Assembly (NCBI GenBank): GCA_030612445.1
Contig: JAUWNW010000001.1
Span: forward strand, 8,001 to 72,000
Length of the DNA stretch: 64,000 nt
Reading direction: 5' to 3'
Origin: Candidatus Aminicenantota bacterium
GTDB taxonomy: Bacteria; Acidobacteriota; Aminicenantia; Aminicenantales; Aminicenantaceae
Position 1 is the stretch's first letter. Every line of letters starts with the position of its first letter. Made by a program: the position numbers and the translations under genes. Under the pieces are notes generated by a model that saw nothing but the letters and a program-made list of their open reading frames with translations, made no database searches and was not told the origin of the DNA. Of the stretch, positions 17,434 to 28,038 are shown one piece after another.

Positions 17434-19152
17434 TTAACGGTCTTTTTTTTTCATTGCTTTTTGGACTCTGGCCCAGGTATCACGCAGGGATACTGTGCGG
17501 TTAAAGACAAGTTTGTCCGGGGTAGAGTCAGGGTCGACACAAAAATAGCCCTTTCTAAGGAACTGATAGCGGCATCCCGGAGCAGCTCCGGTCAGAGAGG
17601 GTTCGAGCAGGCATGATTTTAAGGTGGTCAGCGATTCGGGATTGATGCAGGAAATAAAATCCTCTCCTTCCAGCGTGTCTGCGGGGTTTTTTTTTGTAAA
17701 AAGTTTGTCATATAGCCGCACTTCAGCCCTTATAGCTGGGGCGGCAGAGACCCAGTGGAGAGTGCCCCTGACCTTGCGCCCGTCTTTTGACCAGCCGCCC
17801 CGGGTTTCGGGGTCGTAACTGCAGTGCAGCTCTTTAATCTCTCCGGTGTTTTTATCTTTTACAACATCTGTGCATTTGATGTAATAAGCATGCTTAAGGC
17901 GTACTTCACGCCCGGGGGATAAGCGGAAAAATTTTCTCGGGGGGTCTTGAAGGAAGTCATCCTGTTCGATGTATATTTCCCGGGAGAAAGGGATTTTCCG
18001 TGTTCCCATGCTTGAGTCTTCGGGATTATTTTCTGCGTCAAGCTCCTCGACCTTACCTTCCGGGTAGTTATCGATTATTATTTTCAAAGGACGGAGTACT
18101 ACCATGACCCGCTGGGCCCGTTTGTTCAGATCTTCCCGAAGACAGTGTTCTAAAAGTTCGATCTCTACCATGCTTTCACGCTTAGCCAGGCCTATACGGT
18201 TACAGAAGTCGTGGATGGATTCCGGAGTATACCCCCGCCTCCGCAGCCCTGAAATAGTCGGCATACGGGGGTCATTCCATCCGGCCATATGCCCTTCATC
18301 AACCATTCTTAAAAGCTTCCGCTTGCTCAGTATAGTATAGCTTAAGTTAAGGCGTGCGAATTCGATCTGCCGGGAAGGGAAGATACCGAGCTGCTGGATA
18401 AACCAGTCGTAAAGGGGGCGGTGGTCTTCAAATTCCAATGTACAGATGGAATGAGTGATTCCTTCTAGGGAATCTGATTGACCATGGGCCCAGTCATACA
18501 TGGGGTAAATGCACCATTTGTCTCCAGTCCGGTGATGGGTAGCATGCAGGATACGATAAATTACCGGGTCCCGCATATTCAGATTAGGAGCTGCCATGTC
18601 GATTTTCGCCCTTAGTGTACGAGAGCCGTCCGGAAATTCTCCTGCCCGCATTTTTTCAAAGAGAGTAAGGTTTTCGTCTATAGTACGATTCCGGTATGGG
18701 CTTTCTTTCCCAGGCTTGGTTAGAGTCCCGCGGTGTTCTCTTATTTCCTCTGCATTTAAATCACAGACAAATGCTTTGTTCATTTTAATCAGCTGCACAG
18801 CATATTCATGCAGTTTTTCAAAATAGTCCGAAGCGTAATATTCCCGGTCTTCCCAATCAAAGCCCAGCCAGCGCACATCTTCTTTGATGGAGTTGACATA
18901 TTCGGCTTCTTCTTTACTCGGGTTAGTATCGTCAAAACGAAGGTTGCAGAGCCCGCTGTATTGAGCGGCCAGCTTGAAATTGAGGCAGATGGATTTGGCA
19001 TGTCCGATATGAAGGTATCCATTCGGTTCGGGAGGAAAGCGGGTGTGGACCCGGCCCTGGTTTTTATTATTCCTGATATCTTCCTCTATTATAGTCCGGA
19101 TAAAATCAATAGAGGTGGTTTCCCTATTATTCTCGAGTTTTTTTTCTTTCAT
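17434..19152 (-). CDS. glnS: Glutaminyl-tRNA synthetase
   Basis: Class I synthetase that charges tRNA-Gln directly. The 572-residue protein has the HIGH motif in [15 protein letters not shown], the class-typical [27 protein letters not shown], and a KMSKS variant in YTILSKRKL. The C-terminal anticodon-binding beta-barrels are present ([15 protein letters not shown]). A promoter lies so close upstream that the leader would be about 8 nt with no obvious ribosome site. Its presence implies direct Gln-tRNA formation rather than sole reliance on GatCAB. Confidence 0.96.
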   Translation of the reverse strand: MKEKKLENNRETTSIDFIRTIIEEDIRNNKNQGRVHTRFPPEPNGYLHIGHAKSICLNFKLAAQYSGLCNLRFDDTNPSKEEAEYVNSIKEDVRWLGFDWEDREYYASDYFEKLHEYAVQLIKMNKAFVCDLNAEEIREHRGTLTKPGKESPYRNRTIDENLTLFEKMRAGEFPDGSRTLRAKIDMAAPNLNMRDPVIYRILHATHHRTGDKWCIYPMYDWAHGQSDSLEGITHSICTLEFEDHRPLYDWFIQQLGIFPSRQIEFARLNLSYTILSKRKLLRMVDEGHMAGWNDPRMPTISGLRRRGYTPESIHDFCNRIGLAKRESMVEIELLEHCLREDLNKRAQRVMVVLRPLKIIIDNYPEGKVEELDAENNPEDSSMGTRKIPFSREIYIEQDDFLQDPPRKFFRLSPGREVRLKHAYYIKCTDVVKDKNTGEIKELHCSYDPETRGGWSKDGRKVRGTLHWVSAAPAIRAEVRLYDKLFTKKNPADTLEGEDFISCINPESLTTLKSCLLEPSLTGAAPGCRYQFLRKGYFCVDPDSTPDKLVFNRTVSLRDTWARVQKAMKKKDR

Positions 19153-19165
19153 TTTTTGTAAACGG

Positions 19166-19195
19166 ATTGTATCAGATATCTAATTTTTCAGTCAA
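19166..19195 (-). promoter_or_regulatory. Promoter for glnS
   Basis: On the minus strand: TTGACT at 19195-19190, 18-nt spacer, TACAAT at 19171-19166. Thirteen nucleotides separate the -10 box from the ATG, so the mRNA would be almost leaderless. Confidence 0.6.
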
Positions 19196-19245
19196 ACTAT
19201 ATATGAAAGTAAATGAAGAGATGAAGAGGAGTTCTCCCTTTTTTC

Positions 19246-19285
19246 AAACTTACAAAAGTTGTAAGGCATGGACACTGGTAAATCC
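19246..19285. repeat. Second copy of repeat R2
   Basis: Starts AAACTTACAAAAGTTGTAAG and continues GCATGGACACTGGTAAATCC. It is about 85% identical to 14825-14864. Both copies lie 90-115 nt upstream of a minus-strand start codon (glnS, aroB), and both contain CTTACA/TGTAAG arms. Confidence 0.6.
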
Positions 19286-19434
19286 GGGAGAAAGCCATCC
19301 GGAGCAACGCGGGCATGGTTCCTCGAGAGAATCTCGAGGGGAGCGTTGTGAGGACAGGAAGGGATTTCCCCGCTGGGGAAAATCCCTGTCTTTCGCAGGG
19401 ACTGCATCGGTTCTCTAAAACAAAAGCTGTTAAT
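19286..19434. other. Highly structured intergenic island
   Basis: Several strong inverted repeats are packed here: CAACGC/GCGTTG (19305-19348) enclosing the perfect palindrome CCTCGAGA-gaa-TCTCGAGG (19321-19339). GGGATTTCCCC / GGGGAAAATCCC follows at 19361-19386, and AGGGA/TCCCT arms just after it give alternative pairings. No T-run follows, so these are not simple terminators. It could be a structured RNA or the end of a mobile element that truncated the next gene. No protein is recognised. Confidence 0.5.
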
Positions 19435-19647
19435 GTGTGCTTCATATCCCGGCAGATTGATGAGTGGTTTGCAAAGCTAAAGAGAAAGGATCTGGAGATT
19501 CGCGATTCCCTTGAAGATCAGGCAAACTTTCCGGTCCGTACTTTTGTTATCTATGATACCGGAGGCTATTTTTTGGAATTTGACTGGTTTCTAGAAGATG
19601 GGAGAAATACGAAAATATTAAAATATCTCACATCGACGCCTAAATAA
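19435..19647 (+). pseudogene. C-terminal remnant of a VOC/glyoxalase-like protein
   Basis: About 70 codons (VCFISRQIDEWFAKLKRKDL, later FVIYDTGGYFLEFDWFLE) resemble the C-terminal beta-alpha-beta-beta-beta unit of vicinal-oxygen-chelate proteins, including the metal-ligand Glu in FLEF. The N-terminal half is missing; upstream, the frame runs into the structured repeat island and no longer looks like protein. The stop codon lies in an AAATAATCTAGG motif that resembles the dispersed-element end. Most simply this is a gene truncated by insertion. A small functional protein cannot be excluded. Confidence 0.5.
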
Positions 19648-19665
19648 TCTAGGCAACCATGACTG

Positions 19666-19694
19666 TTGACGTTTTAAGCCTAAGGGATTATTAT
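19666..19694 (+). promoter_or_regulatory. Promoter for hslVU
   Basis: TTGACG at 19666-19671, 17-nt spacer, TATTAT at 19689-19694 (five of six matches in each box). It is followed by GAGGAAG and the hslV ATG at 19717. No CIRCE or other heat-shock operator is seen. Confidence 0.6.
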
Positions 19695-19716
19695 GTTCAA
19701 TTGAGGAAGAAATTTA

Positions 19717-20244
19717 ATGTATAAAGCAACTACGATTATTTGTGTACGTCATAAAGGCAAGGTAATTATAGCAGGAGACGGTCAGGTAACCATGCAGGAT
19801 ACAGTATTAAAGCATAAAGCCAACAAGATCAGGGCTCTTTATAAAGGAAAAGTCATTGCCGGTTTTGCCGGCGCGACTTCAGACGCTTTTGCTCTTTTTT
19901 CTCGTTTTGAGGCCAAGCTGGAGGAATACCGGGGAAATATGTCAAGAGCTGCGATTGAGCTTGCCAAAGAATGGCGAATGGATAGAATGCTGCGCAGGCT
20001 GGAGGCTTTGTTGATTGTCGCGGATAAAGATATTACCTTTCTTATTTCCGGAACCGGGGATGTCGTGGAGCCTGACGACGGTATTATTGCGATTGGATCC
20101 GGAGGGGCATATGCTCTTGCTGCAGCCAGAGCATTAATAAAGAATACAAGTTTGTCCGCTAAAGATATAGCTCGAGAAGCCATGAAAATAGCAGCAGGCA
20201 TTTGTGTCTATACTAATGATAAAATCACTTTCAAGGAATTATAA
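19717..20244 (+). CDS. hslV: HslV protease subunit of the HslUV (ClpYQ) ATP-dependent protease
   Basis: 175-residue threonine protease that forms a double hexamer. MYKA precedes TTIICVRH, so processing would expose the nucleophilic Thr. Also seen are [46 protein letters not shown] and [16 protein letters not shown]. The following hslU starts on the very next base after the stop, as usual for this operon. A good promoter lies immediately upstream. Confidence 0.96.
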   Translation: MYKATTIICVRHKGKVIIAGDGQVTMQDTVLKHKANKIRALYKGKVIAGFAGATSDAFALFSRFEAKLEEYRGNMSRAAIELAKEWRMDRMLRRLEALLIVADKDITFLISGTGDVVEPDDGIIAIGSGGAYALAAARALIKNTSLSAKDIAREAMKIAAGICVYTNDKITFKEL

Positions 20245-21636
20245 ATGGCAATATCACTACCGGAATCATTTGAAACAACGATCAAAAAGTATTCGGACGA
20301 GGAGCTTACCCCTATAAAGATTGTAAGCCAATTAGACAGGTTTATAATCGGCCAGGATGATGCCAAAAGAGCTGTAGCTATTGCGCTGCGCAATCGGTAC
20401 CGGAGGAGAAAGCTCCCGCCTGAACTGGCAGATGAGATCTCACCTAAAAATATCCTTATGATCGGACCAACCGGTGTCGGAAAGACTGAAATATCCCGGA
20501 GACTGGCAAAGCTGACATCATCCCCTTTCCTTAAAATAGAGGCCAGCAAGTTTACAGAAGTCGGATATGTTGGACGGGATGTAGAGTCAATGATAAGGGA
20601 TCTGGCCCAAATGGCTGTAAGCCTGGTCAAGACGGAAAAACTTAATGAAGTCCGGGGGAAAGCTGAAAAACATGCTGAAGAAAAGCTGCTGGATATTCTT
20701 CTGCCTCCGCCTCGAAAGCCGTCTTCTGACCAGAATTCGGAGGAGGCTGCGGCAAAATTCCGGGAAACCAGAGACAAACTCAAGTCTCAGCTCCATGCCG
20801 GAGTTTTGGAGGAGCGTCAGGTCGAGATCGAGGTAGAAGAGAGATTTTCCTCTCCGTTTGAGATTTTTTCAAATTCCGGGATCGAAGAGATAGGACTACA
20901 TATCCAGGAAATGATTCCCGGTCTGGGAGGCAAGACCAAGCGGAGGAAAGTCAAGATCAAAGAGGCCAGACAATACCTGATAGACGGGGAACAGCAGAAG
21001 TTGATCGATATGGACCAGATATCAAAGCTGGCAGTAGAAAAAGTTGAACATTCCGGAATTATTTTCCTGGATGAGCTGGATAAGGTATCGGGCCGGGAGT
21101 CCATGCATGGGCCGGAAGTCAGCCGTGAAGGAGTTCAGAGAGACCTACTTCCGATTATTGAGGGCACGACTGTAAATACTCGATACGGTTTGGTCCGGAC
21201 TGACCATATTCTTTTTATCGGAGCCGGGGCCTTTCATGTTTCCAAACCTTCTGATCTAATTCCAGAGATGCAGGGTAGATTCCCCATCCGGGTAGAACTC
21301 GATTCTTTGTATAAAAAAGATTTCATTAGGATCTTGACCGAACCGGAGAATGCTTTACTCAAACAATACAAGGCTCTTTTGGCAACTGAAAAAGTTAAAG
21401 TTAATTTTACTGAAGATGCTGTAGATGAAATTGCCAGCATTGCTGAAAAAATAAATGATACTAATGAAAATATCGGGGCCAGGCGTCTTTATACTGTTAT
21501 GGAAAAAGTGATGGAGGAGATTTCTTTTTCTGCCCCTGATATTAAAAAGAAAAATATTCCTGTGAATAGAAAATATGTTCGAAAACAGCTAAAAAATATA
21601 CTTGAAGACGAGGACCTCAGCCGTTTTATTCTTTGA
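20245..21636 (+). CDS. hslU: HslU ATPase subunit of HslUV
   Basis: 463-residue AAA+ unfoldase that feeds substrates to HslV. Walker A is GPTGVGKTE (K80), Walker B is [10 protein letters not shown], and the pore-loop region [14 protein letters not shown] is present. The inserted I domain spans roughly 110-225, and sensor-2 [15 protein letters not shown] lies near the end. The C-terminal SRFIL tail is of the type that docks into HslV. It directly abuts hslV, and its TGA shares a base with the next gene's ATG. Confidence 0.96.
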   Translation: MAISLPESFETTIKKYSDEELTPIKIVSQLDRFIIGQDDAKRAVAIALRNRYRRRKLPPELADEISPKNILMIGPTGVGKTEISRRLAKLTSSPFLKIEASKFTEVGYVGRDVESMIRDLAQMAVSLVKTEKLNEVRGKAEKHAEEKLLDILLPPPRKPSSDQNSEEAAAKFRETRDKLKSQLHAGVLEERQVEIEVEERFSSPFEIFSNSGIEEIGLHIQEMIPGLGGKTKRRKVKIKEARQYLIDGEQQKLIDMDQISKLAVEKVEHSGIIFLDELDKVSGRESMHGPEVSREGVQRDLLPIIEGTTVNTRYGLVRTDHILFIGAGAFHVSKPSDLIPEMQGRFPIRVELDSLYKKDFIRILTEPENALLKQYKALLATEKVKVNFTEDAVDEIASIAEKINDTNENIGARRLYTVMEKVMEEISFSAPDIKKKNIPVNRKYVRKQLKNILEDEDLSRFIL

Positions 21637-22823
21637 TGAAAAGATATTTTTTTACTACTGTTCTTATTTTAGCTAGTTTCTTTTTGTCTTTATGCGGGAA
21701 AAAGGGACCGATTTATCCCCCGGAAATAAAGATCCCTAATATAGTGGAAACTTTTAAGGCTATACAGCGCGGGGATATAATCATTTTAACCTGGCGTAAT
21801 CCTGCAACTTATATTGACGGCAGTCCCATAACTGAGATCGCAGAGGTCAATTTCTGGATTATGGAGGAAGTGTTAGAAGAAGGGATAACATTGGGATCAG
21901 TGAGTAAAGAGATTTTTTCGGAAAAAGCCAGCATTTTGAAATCAATTACTGCGGAAGAGTTCTCTGTGTATCAGACTGTCAAGGAAGATGAAACGAATGA
22001 ATATAATTACATACACCATTTTAAACTTAAGGACTTCGAGAAAAAAAGACTTACTTTGGCTGTTAAAATAATAGATGCAAGGGGGAAATATTCTGACCTG
22101 TCAGATTTCATATATTTAGAGCCAAAAAAGGCTCCTATGCCTCCCCGGGGGCTTTCTTTCAAAGTCTATAAGGATAAGATTAAATTAAAATGGAAACCTC
22201 CGGAAAAAACTGTTGTCCAGTCGATTGGTTCTGATCTTATTATTTGTTATTGCTCCTATAGCTCATTTTTATCTATTTTTACAATTTCTTTGCCTGGGAA
22301 TAAGATTGATGGATATAATATTTACCGCTTGACTGAGGGAAAAGAGCCGGAACAAAGGAATTCAATTATTGTAAAAAATATATATTTTAATGATAAACTG
22401 TTTACGTTTGGAAGCCAGTACAGTTACTTTGTGCGGGCTTCAGCTGCCGGAATATCCCCTCTTCTTGAAAGTGTGGATTCAGATACTATCGAAGTTACAC
22501 CCAGGGATACGTTTCCCCCGGTCCCGCCCAAGGAATTATCTGCAGTAGCCGGAGATAGTTTTATCACTTTGATCTGGGAATCAAACCAGGAGAAAGACCT
22601 GGCCGGATATAAAGTCTGGAGGAAAAATCAGGGTGAAACAAAATACCAGCTTATTACACCTGAGGTTGTAGAGAGCAACTCTTATCTAGACTCCCAGGTT
22701 AAGGACAATATTCGTTACGAATATGTTATTACTGCTTGTGATACTTCCGGAAATGAAAGTGAGAAATCACAGCCTGTATCTCTGGTCATAACAGGAGACT
22801 CCCATGAAGATTTACCGCTATAG
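21636..22823 (+). CDS. Putative envelope lipoprotein with fibronectin type III domains
   Basis: About 395 residues. The N-terminus is a signal segment ending FLSLCGKKGPIYPPE, which resembles the LptM/YifL-type lipoprotein start, although Leu before Cys makes the lipobox weak. Two or three FN3-like beta-sandwiches follow, with PRGLSFKVYKDKIKLKWKPP, KIDGYNIYR, PKELSAVAGDSFITLIWE and KDLAGYKVWR. Between the first strands of the middle domain lies an odd hydrophobic stretch of about 25 residues (around 22205-22300). Coupled to hslU by a TGATG overlap, although no functional link is known. Likely extracytoplasmic binding or scaffolding. Confidence 0.65.
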   Translation: MKRYFFTTVLILASFFLSLCGKKGPIYPPEIKIPNIVETFKAIQRGDIIILTWRNPATYIDGSPITEIAEVNFWIMEEVLEEGITLGSVSKEIFSEKASILKSITAEEFSVYQTVKEDETNEYNYIHHFKLKDFEKKRLTLAVKIIDARGKYSDLSDFIYLEPKKAPMPPRGLSFKVYKDKIKLKWKPPEKTVVQSIGSDLIICYCSYSSFLSIFTISLPGNKIDGYNIYRLTEGKEPEQRNSIIVKNIYFNDKLFTFGSQYSYFVRASAAGISPLLESVDSDTIEVTPRDTFPPVPPKELSAVAGDSFITLIWESNQEKDLAGYKVWRKNQGETKYQLITPEVVESNSYLDSQVKDNIRYEYVITACDTSGNESEKSQPVSLVITGDSHEDLPL

Positions 22824-23589
22824 ACATAACAACAAGACTGATTACGGAGTTTTAAAGGAAGACCGTCTTTTTAAAGTAATCGGGTCAATATATAAAAGAT
22901 TTGAACTTGCGGAAAATGGGATCCCTATTAGTGAGACAACTCTTCTTCCGCCAGTAGTGCCCTCGAAGATCGTGGCGGTCGGCCGTAATTATAAGGAACA
23001 TGCAGATGAAAGAGGCCGCCTGGTTCCAGAAGAACCTTTACTTTTTCTTAAGCCGCCCTCGGCTGTGATCGGGCCAGATGATATTATTATCTATCCGAAA
23101 ATGTCAAAAAGAGTGGATTATGAAGGAGAGCTGGCTTTAATTATTAAGAAAAAAACAGGCCACTTATCTGAGGAAGATGAGGTACTCTCTTATATACTTG
23201 GTTATACTTGTTTTAATGATGTAACCGCCCGTGACCTTCAGGATAAAGACGGGCAGTGGACACGCGGCAAATCTTTTGACACATTTGCAGCTGTAGGCCC
23301 TTGTATTGCTACCGGGCTAGATCCTGAAAAAATTCGGCTTAAAACTTTTCTAAATGGTAAACTGCGCCAGAGTGGGAATACTCAGAATTTTATTTTTCCA
23401 GTACCTGAGCTGGTCAAGTTTATCTCAAGCATAATGACTTTGTTTCCGGGTGATATAATAACCACAGGTACTCCCTCAGGAATCGGGCCTATGAATCCCG
23501 GGGATAGAGTAGATATTCAGATCGAGGGGATCGGGACTCTGACTAACAAAGTAATGAGAACTCACAGCTCTGGAAAAATATCATTTTAA
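22804..23589 (+). CDS. Fumarylacetoacetate hydrolase family protein
   Basis: 261 residues of the FAH fold. VGRNYKEHADE, FLKPPSAVIGPDDII, DYEGELALII (metal-ligand Asp and Glu), YTCFNDVTARDLQ and GDIITTGTPSGIGP are all typical. Relatives include 2-hydroxyhepta-2,4-diene-1,7-dioate isomerases, acylpyruvases and oxaloacetate tautomerases; sequence alone does not choose between them. The start overlaps the FN3 gene by 20 nt, giving a likely operon with it. Confidence 0.85.
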   Translation: MKIYRYRHNNKTDYGVLKEDRLFKVIGSIYKRFELAENGIPISETTLLPPVVPSKIVAVGRNYKEHADERGRLVPEEPLLFLKPPSAVIGPDDIIIYPKMSKRVDYEGELALIIKKKTGHLSEEDEVLSYILGYTCFNDVTARDLQDKDGQWTRGKSFDTFAAVGPCIATGLDPEKIRLKTFLNGKLRQSGNTQNFIFPVPELVKFISSIMTLFPGDIITTGTPSGIGPMNPGDRVDIQIEGIGTLTNKVMRTHSSGKISF

Positions 23590-23647
23590 AGACTAACCAT
23601 AATTATTTATCATTTACTAATTACCATTTACTTAGTATCATTTGTAT

Positions 23648-23779
23648 GGACATTTTTTAATAAATAATTCAGGAGGACCTGGATTATCATACTACCCGGA
23701 GGGTAAAAAGTGCCGATGATAAAATAAGTTAATGATTTTATTGAATATGACATCGGTAATTTTTTTTGAATAATTCAGG
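23648..23779 (+). repeat. Dispersed element copy E3, core-deleted, with a preceding right end
   Basis: 23648-23673 resembles a right end (CATTTTTTAATAAATAATTC then AGG), followed at 23678 by a left end CCTGGATTATCA. Most of the core is missing, and GGTAAAAAGTGCCGATG leads directly into the inner stem GCCGATG / CATCGGT, whose loop closely resembles that of copy E1. The copy ends TTGAATAATTCAGG at 23766-23779, just before the transaldolase ribosome site. Confidence 0.75.
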
Positions 23780-23800
23780 ATAGATGAGAAGGAGGTTAAT

Positions 23801-24448
23801 ATGAAGATTTTTCTGGATACCGCAAACCTGAAGCAGATAAAGGAAGCAGTCAGCTGGGGAATAGTAGACGGAGTCACAACAAATCCTACCCTTTGTTCCC
23901 GGGAAGAAGAAGCGTTTGAGGATTTGATCAAAGAGATATGCAGAATTGTTTCTGGGCCGATAAGTGTAGAATGTGTATCAAGCCGTGCTGAGGAGATCAT
24001 TAAAGAAGCCAGGATCCTGGCTAAACTGGCTGATAATGTTGTAGTCAAGATTCCCATAGGAATTGAGGGGCTGAAAGCGATTAAAGCCCTGGCACAGGAA
24101 GGCATACAGGCTAATACAACCCTGGTTTTTTCTCCTTTGCAGGCTCTATTAGCCGCCAAAGCGGGAGCTAGATATGTAAGTCCGTTTGTCGGCAGGTTGG
24201 ATGATATCTCTCATGATGGCATGGATTTAGTGGATCAGATTGTAACTATTTTTGCTAATTATGGATTTGATACTGAGGTGATAGTTGCGAGTATAAGGCA
24301 CCCTCTGCATATTGTTGAAAGTGCACTTATTGGAGCAGATATAGCAACCCTTCCTTTTGCCGCGCTTGAGAAGATGGTCAAGCATCCGCTGACTGATATC
24401 GGGATTGAAAGATTCTTAAGAGACTGGGAAAAAGTTAAGTCTAAGTAA
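23801..24448 (+). CDS. tal: Transaldolase of the TalC/FSA subfamily
   Basis: 215-residue class I aldolase of the small, FSA-like transaldolase group. The N-terminal [25 protein letters not shown], and VVKIPIG with Schiff-base Lys83 are clear, as are [20 protein letters not shown] and SPFVGRLDD. It transfers dihydroxyacetone units in the pentose phosphate pathway or acts on fructose-6-phosphate. A strong GGAGG site precedes the ATG. The TAA stop begins an element-end-like motif, TAAATAATCTAGG. Confidence 0.93.
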   Translation: MKIFLDTANLKQIKEAVSWGIVDGVTTNPTLCSREEEAFEDLIKEICRIVSGPISVECVSSRAEEIIKEARILAKLADNVVVKIPIGIEGLKAIKALAQEGIQANTTLVFSPLQALLAAKAGARYVSPFVGRLDDISHDGMDLVDQIVTIFANYGFDTEVIVASIRHPLHIVESALIGADIATLPFAALEKMVKHPLTDIGIERFLRDWEKVKSK

Positions 24449-24465
24449 ATAATCTAGGATAAAAA

Positions 24466-26012
<1,547 letters not shown>

Positions 26013-26016
<4 letters not shown>

Positions 26017-27518
26017 TGTTTAAAAAAGTATTGATTGCCAACCGGGGAGAAATAGCAGTAAGGGTTATCCGGGCCTGCCGCGAAATGGGTATTATTCCCG
26101 TTGCTGTGTATTCAAATGTTGACAGCAAAGCCCTGCACGTCAGGCTTTCCAAAGAAGCTTACCTTATCGGAGATGCGATGCCTTCCGAAAGTTATCTTAA
26201 TATTGATAAAATAATCAGCGCAGCTAAAAAAAGCAGGGCTGATGCTATTCATCCCGGATATGGGTTTCTGGCTGAAAACTCTGAGTTTGTAAGGCGTTGT
26301 GAGGAGGAAGGGATTGTTTTTATCGGGCCTGGTTCTAAGCCTATGCAGCTTATGGGCGAGAAAACAAAGGCCCGGTCGAGGATGAAGGATGCGGGAGTTC
26401 CAATTATTCCAGGGACGCTTAGGCCTGTTGTAGAGGGATCTGAATTAAAGGAAGAAGCGGAAAAGATAGGTTTTCCCATCCTACTGAAGGCTTCAGCAGG
26501 AGGTGGAGGAAAAGGGCTTCGCCTGGTAAATGAGAAAAAAGATCTATTGTCTTCCTTTCAGATAGCCAGTTCTGAGGCACAAGCGAGCTTTGGGGATCCT
26601 TCTCTTTATATGGAAAAATATATGGAAGAGCCTCATCATATTGAAGTTCAGGTTCTGGCTGATAAAACAGGAAATATTGTTTATCTGGGGGAGAGAGAAT
26701 GTTCGATCCAGAGGCGTTATCAGAAGGTGCTGGAAGAAACTCCGTCCCCTTTTTTAGATGACGCCCTCCGTCATAAGATAGGGCGGATTGCTGTAAAAGC
26801 GGCGAAAGCAGTTGCATATCAGAATGCCGGGACTGTTGAGTTTATTGTGGATAAAGATAAAAATATCTATTTTCTGGAAATGAATACCAGACTCCAGGTT
26901 GAGCACCCGGTTACTGAAATGGTAACTGGGTTAGATATTGTTAAATCTCAGATTGAGATAGCAGCAGGCAGGCCCTTAGCCTTAAGTCAGGAGGATATTA
27001 AACCGAAAGGGGTTTCTCTGGAGTGCCGGATTTATGCGGAAGATCCGAGCAATGAATTTATGCCTTCTCCGGGAAGGATTGAACGCCTGCGTTCACCTGC
27101 CGGGGGCCCGGGGGTTCGTTACGACAATGGGACCTATGAGGGTTATGAAGTCCCCCTGGAATATGATCCTTTACTTTCTAAGGTAATAACTTGGGGAGCT
27201 ACCCGAAATGAGGCAATTCAACGCATGTGCCGGGCATTATCGGAGTATCAGGTTTATGGAATAAAAACTATTATACCTTTTTTTAAGCGGATCCTTAAAC
27301 ATCCTGATTTTTTAAAAGGCAATTACAACACTCACTTTATTACCCGGCTGGAAAAAGAAGGAAACTCGGTTGATCCTGAAGAAGAGGTGGCTGCCTTGAT
27401 TGCAGCTGGGATTATAAGTTACCGGGAAAGCAGGGCTGTATTTGCCCGCAAGCAGAAGAATAGCAAAAGCAACTGGAAATTACAGGGTAGGATAAGAGCT
27501 TTTTCTGGTAGGATATGA
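26013..27518 (+). CDS. Biotin carboxylase subunit of acyl-CoA carboxylase
   Basis: 501 residues with an ATP-grasp core: [45 protein letters not shown] (ATP lid), [32 protein letters not shown] and ECRIYAEDP. It carboxylates biotin on the downstream carrier protein using bicarbonate and ATP. A basic tail of about 40 residues after the usual end has no recognised domain. Coupled by a 4-nt overlap to the carboxyltransferase. Confidence 0.93.
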
Positions 27519-27519
27519 A

Positions 27520-28011
27520 ATGAATATTTCTTTTTGGTATCAGGATAAAGAGTATAAATTGAAGCTTATGCAGAAAGCGGATGATGGAATTCAGATCCAT
27601 ATGGGAGGTAAAAAGTATCAAGTTGCAGCAGAGTTTGTAAACAGGGATGAGTTCATTTTAAATATTGACGGGAAGATTTATGAGGTGATTGTTTCAACTA
27701 CTTCCAATTCCTATAGGGTTTTTTTGAATGGAAAATATATTCAGGTCGAAAAAAAATCAGCCATCCAGATGCTGGGAAGTAAGAGATCTTTAGCTGAAAG
27801 AAAAATCATTAGGACATCTATGCCTGGCCGGATCGTCAAGGTGTTAGAAAAAGAAGGCTCAGAGATCAAAGAAGGCCAACCTGTGATAATCCTTGAAGCT
27901 ATGAAAATGCATAATGAGATTAAATCGCCCCAACCAGGGAAAATATTAAAGATAGGACCAAGTGTGGGAGATTCGGTAGAAGCCGGTGCTTTGCTATTTA
28001 CTGTGGAATGA
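27520..28011 (+). CDS. Biotin carboxyl carrier protein
   Basis: 163 residues. The C-terminal biotinyl domain carries ILEAMKMHNEI, with Lys129 as the biotin site, flanked by MPGRIVKVLEKEGSEIKEGQ. The N-terminal half (about 1-85) is beta-rich and resembles the linker or BT-like domain seen in carriers of the propionyl-CoA and methylmalonyl-CoA carboxylase types. It starts one base after the biotin carboxylase stop, completing a three-gene carboxylase. Confidence 0.92.
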   Translation: MNISFWYQDKEYKLKLMQKADDGIQIHMGGKKYQVAAEFVNRDEFILNIDGKIYEVIVSTTSNSYRVFLNGKYIQVEKKSAIQMLGSKRSLAERKIIRTSMPGRIVKVLEKEGSEIKEGQPVIILEAMKMHNEIKSPQPGKILKIGPSVGDSVEAGALLFTVE

Positions 28012-28038
28012 ATACTATTTCGCCAAAATGGAGAAACA

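Noticed and set aside
19153-19420. T-box or other leader riboswitch controlling glnS
   Set aside because: The glnS promoter lies only about 8 nt before the expected leader, so the structured region is upstream of the transcript, and no T-box consensus is visible.
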